Below are positions 19,091-31,678 of a DNA stretch of 64,000 bases, one piece after another. This DNA is from Dryomyza anilis. Lineage: Eukaryota; Arthropoda; Insecta; Diptera; Dryomyzidae. Below the pieces are notes generated by a model. It saw only the letters and a list, made by a program, of their open reading frames with translations. It had not been told where the DNA came from and searched no databases. Made by a program: the position numbers and the translations under genes. Numbering within the stretch: the first letter of the stretch is position 1; each line of letters opens with the position of its first letter. The stretch lies in NCBI GenBank assembly GCA_951804985.1, contig OX638136.1, positions 7,443,852-7,507,851 on the forward strand. The letters run 5' to 3'.

Positions 19091-19548
19091 ATAATTTGGA
19101 AAAAAATATAATATTTTAGAATAATTTCGAAAAAATATAATATTTTAAATTTTATTTTGATTACTTTGAATTCAAATTGTTTTTGTGTACATTTTAAAAC
19201 GTTTTTATTCGGTTGCATTCTTGTCGGTCTGTTCAATACAAATTTTGTAATTGATTTTAAACTACATTCCCGATGAGCTACAGACCTAAGATTCTTCGAA
19301 CTGGAAGACAATGCAATATTATCGTTTTCTTTCCATTCGGTTCATCATAGTTCTATCGCCATGGTTCCATATAAAAGACACTTTGAAACACATTTTAATA
19401 ATATTAAAATTACATTTTTTAATATAAAACTTTTTTAAGGTGAATTTTAAATGATACATGGGGCGGTATTGGATGCGTAAAGTAAACATTACAAAACGTT
19501 TTACATTAAAAAATATGTTTGATTTCATATTTTATATATTAATATTTT
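19091..19548. other. AT-rich spacer, no gene
   Basis: Contains a short direct repeat 'TTTCGAAAAAATATAATATTTTA' class sequence (about 19100-19145) but no supported gene. A 133-residue minus-strand frame here is an extension of the Gln-rich remnant into noncoding sequence. Confidence 0.4.
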
Positions 19549-19850
19549 TATAATAATAATTTGGCACTACAGTCCTATAAGAACTTAGGCCGAGCTCTCT
19601 CAAAATTATGAGCTGTGCGTGTTTGAACTCAAAGTGGTCGGACATACAGTTTATTGCCGCATCCAAACGGCGGGTGAGAGCTTTACATAGGCAATGTTTT
19701 ACTCTCGTAGGTTTGCCATTAACTGCCGAAAGGTAGCGCGGTTTAAAAACATGTTTTCTATGAAAAGATGTTATTAGCCCCAGTCCACGCTTGAACCTGG
19801 GATATTTCGGCACGCAGTCCAATGCACTAATCACTAAGCTGCCACAGCTA
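19549..19850 (-). mobile_element. tRNA-derived SINE, diverged copy
   Basis: Minus-strand SINE: tRNA-like head at the right end, unrelated body, and an ATT-repeat tail at the left (TAATAATAATAATTTGGCACTA on the plus strand). The A-box and B-box regions are recognisable but mutated (ACGCTTGAACCTGGGA instead of AGGCTTGAACCGGGGA). The most diverged of the nearly full-length copies here. Confidence 0.8.
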
Positions 19851-20427
19851 CATTATATTATATTAACAAACATTGTGGAAAATGTTATTATTTAAAAAAA
19901 AAAATGATAATATAAACTCGGGTTCATTGAAAGTATAAAAAAAACAATTTGAACTTTTTAGGAAATAACAAAAATTCGCTAACACGATAATGCAAATAAG
20001 TATGATTATTTAATAAAATACAATTTACAAAAAAAAAACAAATATTGAAACAACAATTTTTTCCCTCGCCTTTTCAACAGATTCGCGCTCTTTCTATATC
20101 TCGCAAAAAGTGTTACCAATGCATGAATTTGCAAATTCTCAAAAATAATCTTACCTTTATCTGATTCCAATGCAGGAAAATCTTTTCCAAACACACGAAT
20201 TTCGTAAAAACCACCATGAAAAACCAAATTGTTTAAAAATCGTTGCTAATCCGCTTTGGAGCACTGCAGTCATGACAGTGGTCACAATTAAGGAAATGTC
20301 ATCTCCGTTACATATTTCCAACTGTTCCAAAATCAGACAAAATGTGGCCAAAATTCGTTGCTGGAAGGATAAACATTTTCGGCGTATGAAACCATATGCA
20401 TTCTAAAGGGGACATTTTTTGACATCA

Positions 20428-20518
20428 GAATCAACTCCGTAGCTGCCGTGCTACACCTGGAATTCAATGAATCCTCCAGTGGAGGATTCAATAATTTCCA
20501 GGAGTAGCAGGGTTGATT
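20428..20518. other. Long imperfect hairpin, about 90 nt
   Basis: AATCAAC at the left pairs with GTTGATT at the right. Inside, TGCTAC-CCTGGAA pairs with TTCCAGG-GTAGCA, and GAATCCTCC-AGT-GGAGGATTC forms a perfect 9-bp stem with a 3-base loop. Several bulges and an asymmetric loop lie between the stems. It could be a palindromic repeat end or a structured RNA; no family is recognised. Confidence 0.55.
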
Positions 20519-20897
20519 TTAAGAGCTCCATAGGTGGCATCTCTGCAGAAAATATCCAGATGACATTATTTTAATTCCCAGTAAACGAATTATTTATGTA
20601 TTGTATTATGTATTGACATAGAAGATTATTGGTGAATTGGTATGGTATTCATATGATATATTCATTGATTATTATTATTGTTAATAAAAATGTATGAATA
20701 CAATTAAATACTTAGTAAATACATTCATATATTTAATTGATATTAATATCAATTTTTGTGTATACGTAAAATATTTGTTGGTATGTGTGTGGATATATGT
20801 GTGGTATACCGTAGTATATGATATATTTTTTCGAAGACATTAAATTTAATATTTCTTAAAATTAAAAAATAAAAAATGTATGAATACAATTAAATAC

Positions 20898-20945
20898 TTA
20901 AATATAATAATAATAGTTTGGCGCTACAGTCATATAAGAACATGC
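20898..20945 (-). mobile_element. SINE 3' end fragment
   Basis: Only the tail and the last 35 or so bases of the same SINE (AATAATAATAGTTTGGCGCTACAG on the plus strand, in two pieces), fused to the Penelope-like remnant that follows. 5'-truncated, as expected for LINE-driven SINE insertions. Confidence 0.7.
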
Positions 20946-21345
20946 AACCATACTATTAATTATTTGTTACAATTACATAACATAGAGTTATTCTCATGTC
21001 ACCAAATTGTATATTGGTATAAATATGTAAATGACTTTTTTATATATATACCAACCAACCAGATAAATAACTTCAAAAATACATTTGAATACCTAACCAA
21101 TTTAGAATTACTTAACCGTTGACAAGGAAGAACTGAACGAAAGTGGTGAACGTATCATAACTTTTTTGGACATACAAAGAACCTTGTAACCCACTTCTTC
21201 ATTACGTATGCATCATTATCTGACAAAGTATAAACAATCTACAGAACATCAAACAGTAACAAGTGAGGTTAAAAAAATCTTAGTTAGAACCAATAATAGA
21301 TTCCTAGTCCATGATTTAGATGAATTTAAACAGAAGACTTATTAT
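20946..21345 (+). pseudogene. Penelope-like reverse transcriptase fragment
   Basis: The plus strand reads VYWYKYVNDFFIYIP then NNFKNTFEYLTNLE, which fits the active-site region of Penelope-like RTs (Y-V-D-D followed by 'iP' and a helix), with the second Asp position changed (YVND). After a frameshift the reading resumes as VDKEELNESGERIITFLDIQ, matching the 'FLD' block downstream of the active site, then breaks down. No GIY-YIG domain is seen. Short and diverged, so the assignment is tentative. Confidence 0.45.
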
Positions 21346-21356
21346 AATGGGTAGCC

Positions 21357-21485
<129 letters not shown>

Positions 21486-22228
21486 CTAGCTGGACCCGTG
21501 CACGACTCGTGCCAAGATTATTATTATTTTTTATATCAGGGGCCCGTGCTTCGCTGTGGAACTTTTTATTGGTTTTATAAATGTAGTAACCAAATACTAA
21601 TTCTCCGCCAAAACAACTTTTCTCAAAGACAATTCAGACAGTAGAATATTTCGCCGTAGAATTCTTCCCAGTAGAAATCTTCGCCGTAAAATTCTTCCCC
21701 ATAGAACGCTTTACCGTAGAATTCTTCCCGGTAGAAGAGTTTTTCCCAGTCAAAGTTTTAGTGTAGTTAGTTTTAATTTGGTGAGTTTTAGTGTGTTGAA
21801 TTTTTAGTTTAGTGAATTTTTAGTGTGGAGTGTTTTAGTGGGCTGAGTGTTGGTGTGGTGAGTTTTAGTGTGGTGAATTTAGGTGTGGTGAGTTTTAGTG
21901 GGCTAAGTTTTGGTGTAGTGAGTTTTAGTATGGTGAATTTTTAGTATGGTGAATTTTTAGTGTGGTGAGTTTTAGCGTGGTGAGTTTTATTGAGGTGAGT
22001 TTTAGAGTGGTGAATTTTAGTTTTTTGTTTCATCTTTTTAGATTGTGTATGTGCTGAGTTATGTCGTTTTAAAAATTTAGGTTGCATGGGATATATAGCC
22101 TATGACAATCTCCGGACTCCTTAGTATCCTGTGGCAAAATTTCAGTTAAAGCGGTTCAGCGGTTTAGACGTGATGCTGGAACAAACAGACAGACAGACCG
22201 ACAGACGGACCAAGAGTTTTATATAAAT

Positions 22229-22230
<2 letters not shown>
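21486..22230 (+). mobile_element. Unclassified repeat with GTG minisatellite, set inside (TA)n
   Basis: Starts ACTAGCTGGACCCGTGCACG, followed by GGGCCCGTGCTTCGCTGTGG. Then come three or four copies of a 'GTAGAATTCTTCCC' unit (21640-21745), a minisatellite of 13-15-bp units built on GTGGTGAGTTTTAGT (21760-22025), and a conserved end 'GCGGTTCAGCGGTTTAGACGTGATGC' with phased ACAGACAGAC to TTTTATATA. Both sides are TA microsatellite, so it seems to have inserted into, or generated, TA repeats. No coding frame. Family not recognised; the start and end motifs are widespread in insect genomes. Confidence 0.55.
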
Positions 22231-22283
<53 letters not shown>

Positions 22284-23982
22284 TATAAATCAATAACACC
22301 ACCTATATGTATAATTGTGATAACTTTTCAACCCTAATACATAACATGTTTAAGGATTATCGTATAGGTCAACCATCTTTTAATATGTCATTATCAGATA
22401 AAGATCCGATATATACCAACAACGGTGCTAAAATAAGATGTTGTAGGTTGAATAAGATGTACAAATCATTTCTTCGTAACTGGTACTGGAGCACCTCCCG
22501 AACTCTTAGAAGTTGCATTAACAAAACAATACTATACAAACATATACATAACACATTACATATAATTTTACAGACATTAACACCTTTACCAAAAATAGGT
22601 ATTCCTATAAATTTACAAATGGTATTATTTAGTGCTTATATAAGCATTGTATGCCATAGGAATACAATGTGAAACAGCCACTACATTATCTTGTATTCCT
22701 CGTTTTTTCGTGCGAAGTCTACATAACATACTAAAATCATACCAGGAAAACCACGCCTTAAATTTAAAAAGTAAGATTACCTTTTAATAATAAAAATAAC
22801 TAAATGAATCAATTATTAAATAGGTATACATCTACTTAGCTTAAGGTTCCCTGTAGAAACACCGATTACTGGTGTTCCATATGATCAACCTGAATTTAGA
22901 GAATCAGAGACTACAACAATACATGAAAATATATAAGCTGACATCAGTATGGGCAACCATTTAACAAAAATATAATACCAATCTAAATCCATGAAGGTGA
23001 CACAACAACCACATAATTAAAAATATCTTTTAAATATTCAAATGAATTTCTTTAATATTATATTTATCAGAAAACAATATTAATAAATACGTTTATAAAC
23101 TATCACTAGAAACCTGCAACATCAGTACAAAAAATGAAGACACCAAAACATCCTAGTCACTGACCGTTAAATAGCCGTAAGAAATCAAATTATTAACAAA
23201 TGAAAATAAAACCATCATATTGATTAATATATATATTTATATATATATCAATTGCATTGAAACCATATCATACTCAAACCTCCAATATACTAATATACCA
23301 AAAATTATCAATCAATATAAAAAATCAAAAACCTATATGCCATATATGAAAAATACACCAACCAGTGCTAATTTACAAACATTAAACAATATACAGCATC
23401 AAAAACAATAATAATCCGCAGATAAAATTATAAAACTATCATCCTTAAATAAATAATACAACAGCATACAACATATTTAACGATTAAAGACATGTGTGCT
23501 TTAATAATATCATATAACATCAAAACATTTATAAAAAAACATATTCGTATTATAAACAATTGTCCTGCACTAAGAAAACAAATATTATTACCAGAAATAT
23601 CACAGCCCGAAATATCAAATTATTTACAATTTATTTATATCGTTTTTGAGACAACCATCTCTCAAACATCCGTCAAATACTATAAATATTTCTAGCAAAC
23701 ATCTTTCAAATTTATGATTATGTATAATATAATAATAATAATAGTAGTTTGGCGCTACAGTCCTGTATAGAACTTCGGCCGAGCTCTCTCACCATTTTGA
23801 GCTGTGCGTGTTATATTTGTACTCAAAGTGGTGGGACCTACAGTTTATTGCCGAATCCGAACGGCGGGTGAGAGCTTTTTCATAGGCAATGTTTTACTCT
23901 CGTAGGTTTGCCATTTACTGACGAGAGGTAGCGCGGTATAGAAAAATGTTTCTATTAAAAGATGTTGTTAGCCCCAGTCCAG
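21755..23982. repeat. Tandem duplication, unit 1
   Basis: Minisatellite, GTTCAGCGG block, (TA)n, a 1.4 kb AT-rich body (22283-23729) and a truncated SINE. The same order recurs directly downstream (23983-26510) with few differences. The body starts ATCAATAACACCACCTATAT and contains 'ATCAGTATGGGC', shared with the dispersed repeats at 39.4 and 47.4 kb. A 121-codon frame at 22307-22672 matches nothing I know and is broken in unit 2. Confidence 0.8.
23730..23982 (-). mobile_element. SINE copy lacking its tRNA-like head
   Basis: Tail and body match the other copies, but it stops at GCCCCAGTCCAG and is fused there to the minisatellite of unit 2. The duplication breakpoint therefore lies inside the SINE. 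Confidence 0.85.
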
Positions 23983-24445
23983 TTTTAAAGTGGTGAGTTT
24001 CAGTGTGTTGAATTTTTAGTTTAGTGAATTTTTAGTGTGGTAAGTTTTAGTGTGGAGTGTTTTAGTGGGGTGAGTGTTGGTGTGGTGAGTTTTAGTGTGG
24101 TGAATTTTGGTGTGGTGAGTTTTAGTGTGCTGAGTTTTGGTGTGGTGAGTTTTAGTATGGTGAATTTTTAGTATGGTGAATTTTTAGTGTGGTGAGTTTT
24201 AGCGTGCTGAGTTTTATTGAGGTGAGTTTTAGAGTGGTGAATTTTAGTTTTTTGTTACATCTTTTTAGATTGTGTATGTGCTGAGTTATGTCGTTTTGAA
24301 AATTTAGGTTGCATGGGATATATAGCCTATGACACCCTCCGGACTTCTTAGTATCCTGTGGCAAAATTTCATTTAAAGCGGTTCAGCGGTTTAGACGTGA
24401 TGCTGAAACCAACAGACAGACAGACCGACAGACGGACCAAGAGTT

Positions 24446-24757
<312 letters not shown>

Positions 24758-26204
24758 ATATAAATCAATAACACCACCTATATGTTATAATTGTGAAAAC
24801 TTTTCAACCCTAATACATAACATGTTTAAGGATTATCGTATAGGTCAACCATCTTTTAATATGTCATTATCAGATAAAGATCCGATATATACCAACAACG
24901 GTGCTGAAATAAGATGTTGTAGGTTATATAACATGTAAAAATCATTTCTTGGTAACTGGTTCTGGAGCACCTCCCGAACTCTTAGAAGTTGCATTAACAA
25001 AACAATACTATGGAAACATATACATAACACATCACATATAATTTTACAGACATTAACACCTTTACCAAAAATAGGTATTCCTATAAATTTACAAATGGTA
25101 TTATTTAGTGCTTATATAAGCATTGTATGCCATATGAATACAATGTGAAACAGCCACTACATTATCTTGTATTCCTCGTTTTTTCGTGCGAAGTCTACAT
25201 AACATACTAAAATCATACCAGGAAAACCACGCCTTAAATTTAAAAACTAAGATTACCTTTTAATAATAAAAATAACTAAATGAATCAATTATTAAATAGG
25301 TATACATCTACCTAGCTTAAGGTTCCCTGTAGAAACACCGATTACTGGTGTTCCATATGATTAACCTGAATTTAGAGAATCAGAGACTACAACAATACAT
25401 GAAAATATATAAGCTGACATCAGTATGGGCAACCATTTAACAAAAATATAATACCATTCTAAATCCATGAAGGTGACACAACAACCACATAATTAAAAAT
25501 ATCTTTTAAATATTCAAATGAATTTCTTTAATATTATATTTATCAGAAAACAATATTAATAAATACGTTTATAAACTATCACTAGAAACCTGCAACATCA
25601 GTACAAAAAATGAAGACACCAAAACATCCTAGTCACTGACCGTTAAATAGCCGTAAGAAATCATATTATTAACAAATGAAAATAAAACCATCATATTGAT
25701 TAATATATATATTTATATATATCAATTGCATCGAAACCATATCATACTCAAACCACCAATATACTAATATACCAAAAATTATCAATCAATATAAAAAATC
25801 AAAAACCTATATGCCATATATGAAAAATACACCAACCAGTGCTAATTCACAAACATTAAACAATATACAGCATCAAAAACAATAATAATACGCAGATAAA
25901 ATTATAAAACTATCATCCTTAAATAAATAATACAACAGCATACAACATATTTAACGATTAAATACATGTGTGCTTTAATAATATCATATAACATCATAAC
26001 ATTTATAAAAAAAACATATTCGTATTGTAAACAATTGTCCTGCACTAAGAAAACAAATATTATTACCAGAAATATCACAGCCCGAAATATCAAATTATTT
26101 ACAATTTATTTATATCGTTTTTGAGACAACCATCTCTCAAACATCCGTCAAATACTATTAATATTTCTAGCAAACATCTTTCAAATTTATGATTATGTAT
26201 AATA

Positions 26205-26507
26205 TAATAATAATAGTTTGGCGCTACAGTCCTGTATAGAACTTCGGCCGAGCTCTCTCACCATTTTGAGCTGTGCGTGTTATATTTGTACTCAAAGTGG
26301 TGCGACCTACAGTTTATTGCCGAATCCGAACGACGGGTGAGAGCTTTTTCATAGGAAATGTTTTACTCTCGTAGGTTTGCCATTAACTGACGAAAGGTAG
26401 TGCGGTATAGACAAATGTTTCTATGAAAAGATGTTGTTAGCCCCAGTCCAGGCTTGAACCGGGGACCTTTCGGCTCGCAGTCCAACGCACTAACTGAGCT
26501 ACCGCGG

Positions 26508-26510
<3 letters not shown>
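26205..26510 (-). mobile_element. SINE, near full length
   Basis: Complete body plus tRNA-like head. Read on the minus strand, the head carries TAGCTCAGTTAG (A-box, with four bases lost against the 50 kb copy) and GGTTCAAGCC (B-box). Followed on the plus strand by (TA)n at 26511-26640. Confidence 0.88.
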
Positions 26511-26584
<74 letters not shown>

Positions 26585-26640
26585 TATAGATATATATATA
26601 TAGATATATATATATATATGTATGTATGTATATATATGGG
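26511..26640. repeat. (TA)n microsatellite
   Basis: TA tract with ATAGATAT and GTATGTATG variants at its right end. Confidence 0.95.
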
Positions 26641-27159
26641 TAATATCTGTGTAAGTATGTATTATATATGCATTATTATTTTGTAATTCGCCGGGCAAAA
26701 AATAAAAAAGGGTCAAAAATAAGTAGAAATAACACGCCCTTAATATTTCTTACTTAAAATATGACTTTCGACGTTGAAACTTTTCTGCAGGGGGTCAAAG
26801 TAAAAAATTTTTTTTAAAAAACTTGAACTTTGACCAGTGTTGCCACATGGTTAAATATATTTTATATAAGTTTTATCATTTAAAAGATTCTCAGTAATGT
26901 TATCTATCAAAAAAATGATAACAAAAGTACATGTTACTGAAGAAAAAAAAATACTTACGGAGAATTCCGTAAAAGTAAAATTTTACAAAAAATAAAAAAA
27001 AATGAAAAAATAAGAAATAAAAAAAAAATTCGACTTTACAATTTCATATTTACTAAACAACTTGAGATATTTTAAAACGGTTTTAAGTTTATGATTTATG
27101 TGTTAATCTTTTAAAAAAGTTCCATACCATTATTTAGATTTCATGATAAAATGTACAAT
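26641..27159. other. AT-rich flank of the BEL/Pao insertion, no gene
   Basis: No coding frame supported. It continues across the BEL/Pao element into 34434-34790, which together would be one pre-insertion sequence of unknown family. Contains a GTCAAAGTAAAAAATTT / AACTTTGAC partial inverted pair near 26795-26835. Confidence 0.45.
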
Positions 27160-27164
27160 CTATG

Positions 27165-27426
27165 TGATGAGAATAATAAAAAATGTTAAATTTCGATTTC
27201 GCTGGTTCAACGACCATTCATTATTAATTCTTTTTAACGATTAACGACAATTTTGAATAATGACAAGTAACAAAAAAAAACTGTCATTGAAATAAATGTC
27301 AAAACAAAAAAATAAAATAATTTCAAAGCTATGTTTAATAAACAAAAGTATTTTTAAAGAAATGTCAAAGCGATGTTGCATATTTTATGGTTGCCATCCT
27401 TTCAGATGGAAGTGCAGTCATCAACA
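27165..27426 (-). repeat. BEL/Pao 3' LTR
   Basis: 262 bp; matches the interrupted right copy almost base for base from TGATGAGAATAATAAA through CAGTCATCAACA (plus-strand reading). Confidence 0.9.
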
Positions 27427-27439
27427 TGCAGGGCGACCC

Positions 27440-28564
27440 TGAAACACAGTTTCAGAATACAGGTAAAATTACAAGCTTGCTGATGGGTCGAGTCATCTCT
27501 CCATGTGAGGTATGTAACTTCACTACCCGGGTCAATCCGTCCTTGCCAGGAAATGTTTCGATGACCCGTCACATAAGCCATGTGGCTGGTGGAGCATTAG
27601 AGTCTTTTATGATCACCAGATTTCCGACCTCGATGTTCTGTGGCTTGCGACACCATTTTGGACGTTGTTGTAGCGATGTCAAATACTCCTTGCGCCAGCG
27701 TTCCCAAAACCCCTGTTACATGTTTTGAACGTGCTGCCAATAGTTGAGACGATTTGGGTGGACACTAGTTAGGTGGCCTTCCGGAATCATTGTGTTCGGT
27801 CTGCCGATTAGAAAATGAGAAGGAGAAAGATAATTTATATCTGAGTCCGGTGCAGCTCCCAGCGGCCTCGAGTTCACGATTGCTTCAATCTATGCCAGTA
27901 AAGTATGCATTTGTTCAAACGTCAATACTGTAAGTCCAACGACGCGCCGGAGATGCAATTTTACTGAACGCACCGCGGATTCCCAGATGCCACCCCAGTG
28001 CGGTGCGTATAGTGGAATGTATGTCCATTTGATTCCTTCCTTTGATAAAGTTGATGCTATAATCTCATTATGCGCCTGTGATCTTAGTTGCTGATGCATT
28101 TCATCGAGAACCCGAGAAGCGCCGACGAAGTTTTTACCGTTGTCGCTAAAAATGTGAACACATTTACCATGACGAGCCATGAAACGTCGTAGAGCTGCAA
28201 TGAAGCATTCGGTGCTTCAATCTGAGGCCAATTCAAGGTGAATGGCCGACGTCACCATGCACACGAACAAGCAAATGTAGCCCTTTGATGTGCGTGCATT
28301 CCGTCCTCGATGTGTCTTCAAGCTAAACGGACCAGCGTAGTCGCATCCAGTGTTTTCAAACGGAAATGCTTGTCGAACTCGTACTGTAGGTAAATCTGCC
28401 ATCAACTGGTGAGTCGTTAGTTTCCGCTGCCGAAAACATTTTTGACATTCGTGTGTTAATTTGCGAATTAGGTTTCTTGCACCAATAATCCAATATTTTT
28501 GACGTATAATCTCAAAGAGAGCAGAAACTCCCGGATGTAAATGTCTGATGTGTTCATCCAACAA
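27440..28564 (-). pseudogene. pol: BEL/Pao integrase
   Basis: Three consecutive pieces. 28564-28217: the zinc finger region (HPGVSALFEIIRQKYWIIGA, CQKCFRQRK) and the first Asp (NTGCDYAGPF). 28180-27890: the second Asp in IFSDNGKNFVGA and the Glu in PHWGGIWESAVRSVK. 27889-27440: the C-terminal part, with DSDINYLSPSHFLIGRP and a DUF5641-type end (VIIKDSNAPPATW), broken by TGA/TAA. All three catalytic residues are present. Frames change near 28200 and again near 27720, so it cannot be made as one protein. Confidence 0.85.
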
Positions 28565-28599
28565 AATCAGCGACGTAATATGATGTTCTTTTGGTAGAA

Positions 28600-29754
28600 T
28601 TATTGGGTGTTGTGTATCTGTTGAGAGTTTCGAATTCTTCCACCAACTTGAATAAGTCCCTTTCCATCTATGAATGGATTAAGCTGAAACAGTTTAGATC
28701 CTTTTGGCAATTCTTGCTTGCGTTGTAGGCATACTAGATCCTTGTGAAAATAGTTTTGTGCTATCTTCAAACACATTTGCCGAGCTTCGTCTATTTCGTC
28801 GTACGTAATGTATGCAGTTACAGGGGTTTGTTTCGATGGAATCCTCTTAATAAAACGTAATACATACGCTGTAATCCTTAGAAGTTTCCACCACGATGAA
28901 ATACGATCTGCCAACAGCGCAATAGGATGATGATCAGTTGTCTGGCTGGAAATCAAGGCGACCACATTTTTCTTCATTTCAACCGCAGCGTCTGGATCAG
29001 CAAAACAATTTAGTTCAGGTTGGTTTAAACGATTTCCTTCATCGATTCTCAACCAGCTTGGGCCTTTCCACCATAGATCAAATTCTATAAGCTGGCTAGC
29101 CATCATTCCGCGAGATGCACAGTCCGCTGGATTGTCTTTTGATGAAACATGCTTCCATACATGGCGTGGCAGTATGTCTAAAATCTCAGAAGTACGATTA
29201 GCAATAAATGTTTTAAGTTTTATAGGTTGTATAGATAACCACGACAAGACCACTGTAGAATCACACCAAGCATGCAAAGTGGCCGACTCGTGCGGTAATG
29301 CAGCAACAACTGAGTTCATCAAACGCGCCAACAACAGAGCGCCGCATAGTTCTAACCTAGGTAGTGAGATTTGTTTTAAAAGAGCGACACGAGTTTTTGC
29401 AGCAACCAAAGAAATCTGAATATTGCCATGTTCATCGTTAGCACGACAATATACGACCGCAGAATACGCTTTGATGGATGCGTCTGAAAATCCATTTAAC
29501 TCAATCTCTTCATTATAATTGTATATGAAACGTGGTAATTTTAATTTAACAAGATGATGAAGGTCTTCCCTATAACCGAGCCATAGATTTGCTAGATTGT
29601 CAGGCAATGAATCATCCCATTCGATGCTAAGGAGCCATAGTTCTTGAAACAATATCTTGAAATTAACCACTACTGGAGCAACTAATCCCAATGGATCAAA
29701 AATACGTCCGAGAGCACTTGTCCCTTCGTAGCATTTTGACATCTCCCCAAGCAT
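28600..29754 (-). pseudogene. pol: BEL/Pao RNase H and connection domain
   Basis: 384 open codons. Begins with the Pao connection motif ALGRIFDPLGLVAPVVV. The RNase H core includes D in LNGFSDASIKAYSAVVY, E in LPRLELCGALL and D in HAWCDSTVVLSWL, then HVSSKDNPADCASRG. The C-terminal part runs into the integrase N-terminus (LIQVGGRIRNS). The longest intact piece of this element. Confidence 0.88.
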
Positions 29755-30706
29755 ACCTTATATCCAATTACGTCAATACCCGGCTGCCAATGTATGCCTA
29801 GAACCTTTGTAGCTTCATCATCTGGTTGCTTTAAAAAACTTGGTGCTTGCTGTGTTTCGATAGTGTCTGTAATACAGCTTGAATTTGTTACCCACTTACT
29901 CAACTCCAGCCCCGCAAGCGATAATAAATGTATTAACTCCTTTTGTTTAATAATCAACTCTTCTTCCGATGGCGCACCAGTTAATACATCATCCACATAA
30001 AAATCTTCCCGTAACACCTTTGCAGCGATTGGATGTGTATTCTGGTAGTCCTCAGCAATTTGTTCTAATACTCTTACAGACAGGAATGGTGCAGTGGCGG
30101 TACCATAGGTGACAGTGCACAAATGGTAGTGTTTTATTGGTTTGTCTGGGTCTTCTCTCCATATTATGCGTTGATAATTACGTTGTTCTTCCGCCACCCA
30201 AATCTGTCTGAACATTTTAACTATGTCAGCAGTGAAAACCAATTTGTGAAACGAAGACACACTGCAAACAGATTTCGCTGGATACATGGGCCAATGTGCA
30301 GTTTGCTATTGAGAGAAACTCCATTTTTATCTTTATAAGACCCATCGAAAACAACCCTTAATTTTGCGCCAACTACCGGGTGATGTGGCATGTAGAAAAC
30401 TCGATTGTCCACCACTTGAATTTCATCCTCCGTAAGTTCTCGCATATGTCCCAGCCGAATATATTCCTGCATGAAGTTCACATATTGCGACTTTAACGAG
30501 CGATCCCTTAGCAGTCGTCGTTCAACAGCATTGAAGCGTGAGAGTGCACCTTGAAATGTGTCATATTTCTTCTTTAAATGGAAGCTGTACAACATATTTG
30601 CCATCGGTGTGACGCCGATGTGTTTTACGAAAGTGTTCCTCAACAAGCAACGAATCAGAATCCTTCTGAAGCTGGTGATTGGCCTCCTCAACTTCCCAAA
30701 AGGCAC
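29682..30706 (-). pseudogene. pol: BEL/Pao reverse transcriptase
   Basis: Two overlapping frames. 30706-30221 gives the fingers: VFYMPHHPVVGAKLRVVFDG and LNSKLHIGPC. 30287-29682 gives the palm: ADIVKMFRQIWV, TYGTATAPFLSVRVL and the active site FYVDDVLTGA. The catalytic YVDD is intact, but a frameshift near 30230-30285 separates the fingers from the palm, and another near 29750 separates the palm from RNase H. Confidence 0.88.
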
Positions 30707-31676
30707 GCAGCGAACGATCGATATCTATTAATGAAACAAATGTCAGCGACGATTCTTCCTGCATAGACGAAGAAACGGCTGTGACAACCCATCCAAATCG
30801 CGATGAAACAGCTATGGTATTTCCCTTTGAGTTAAACAATTTCTCCATAGTTAAAACGTCCCAAACATAATCAGCTCCAAGCAAAATGTCAATATGCGAC
30901 GAATGATTAAAAGTTGGATCAGCAAGATTTACGTTGTTGAATAGATGGTGATCAAAAACCGGAATAGAAAATCTTGGTAGCAACGAAGTAATTTGGCTAA
31001 GAATTTGTACGCGTGCCTTTAAATTAAATTGATAGACTCTGGACCTGATATGTAGAGTGCTGCACCCACGAGTAGTTTCTCCCTTCACCGACGATATTCC
31101 AGAGACAGCAATACGAGATGCTGAACGAGCAAGACTAAGGCGCTAAATGCAACGTTCAGTTACATAAGACAATTCAGACGCACAATCCAGCAGCACGCGG
31201 CATTCAACAAACTGTCCTCTGATGTCACACACATCAACAACCGCTGTTGGTAAAATAATTTTATTTATCTGGTTTTTGTGAGAACTGTCCAGCAGCAAGG
31301 AGTGAGACACGTTCGATATAGATGTTAACTGATTATCATCAGGAGCTGTAGGATGATATGGATTCGAAGGCGACAAAACATTCATCGAAGCCGCATCAAA
31401 ATGCACATGATTGTTATGTCGACGCTTACAGTTCCTACAGCGATGCTGTGACTTGCAAGTGTATGCATTATGTCCTGATTTCAAGCAATTGAAGCACAAT
31501 AATTTATCCTTAACAAAGGAGCGACGCTCAGCCACAGCCAAAGACAAAAAAATAGGACAGTTTGTGATACTGTGATTCGTGCACTTTATGCACTTATGTT
31601 GATTCTCATTAGTTACAACTAGCGCATGCGACTTGGTAGTACCTAACTGTTTAGTTGAAGTTTTATTCTGACTCAA
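30561..31676 (-). pseudogene. BEL/Pao zinc knuckles and protease
   Basis: 31676-31143 has CTNHSITNC, the knuckle CFNCLKSGHNAYTC and CRNCKRRHNNHVH, then the protease start ILPTAVVDV and LLDCASELSYV. The catalytic D-[ST]-G is DCA here, so the protease is probably inactive in this copy. The frame closes at a TAG at 31143-31145 and resumes as 31088-30561 with ILLGADYVWDVL and the 'SRFGWVV' block typical of the Pao protease C-terminus, leading to the RT. Confidence 0.8.
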
Positions 31677-31678
31677 TT

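Noticed and set aside
22307..22672. 121-codon frame in the tandem duplicate
   Set aside because: No recognisable domain, and the second unit (24775-25145) breaks the same frame, so it is not conserved.
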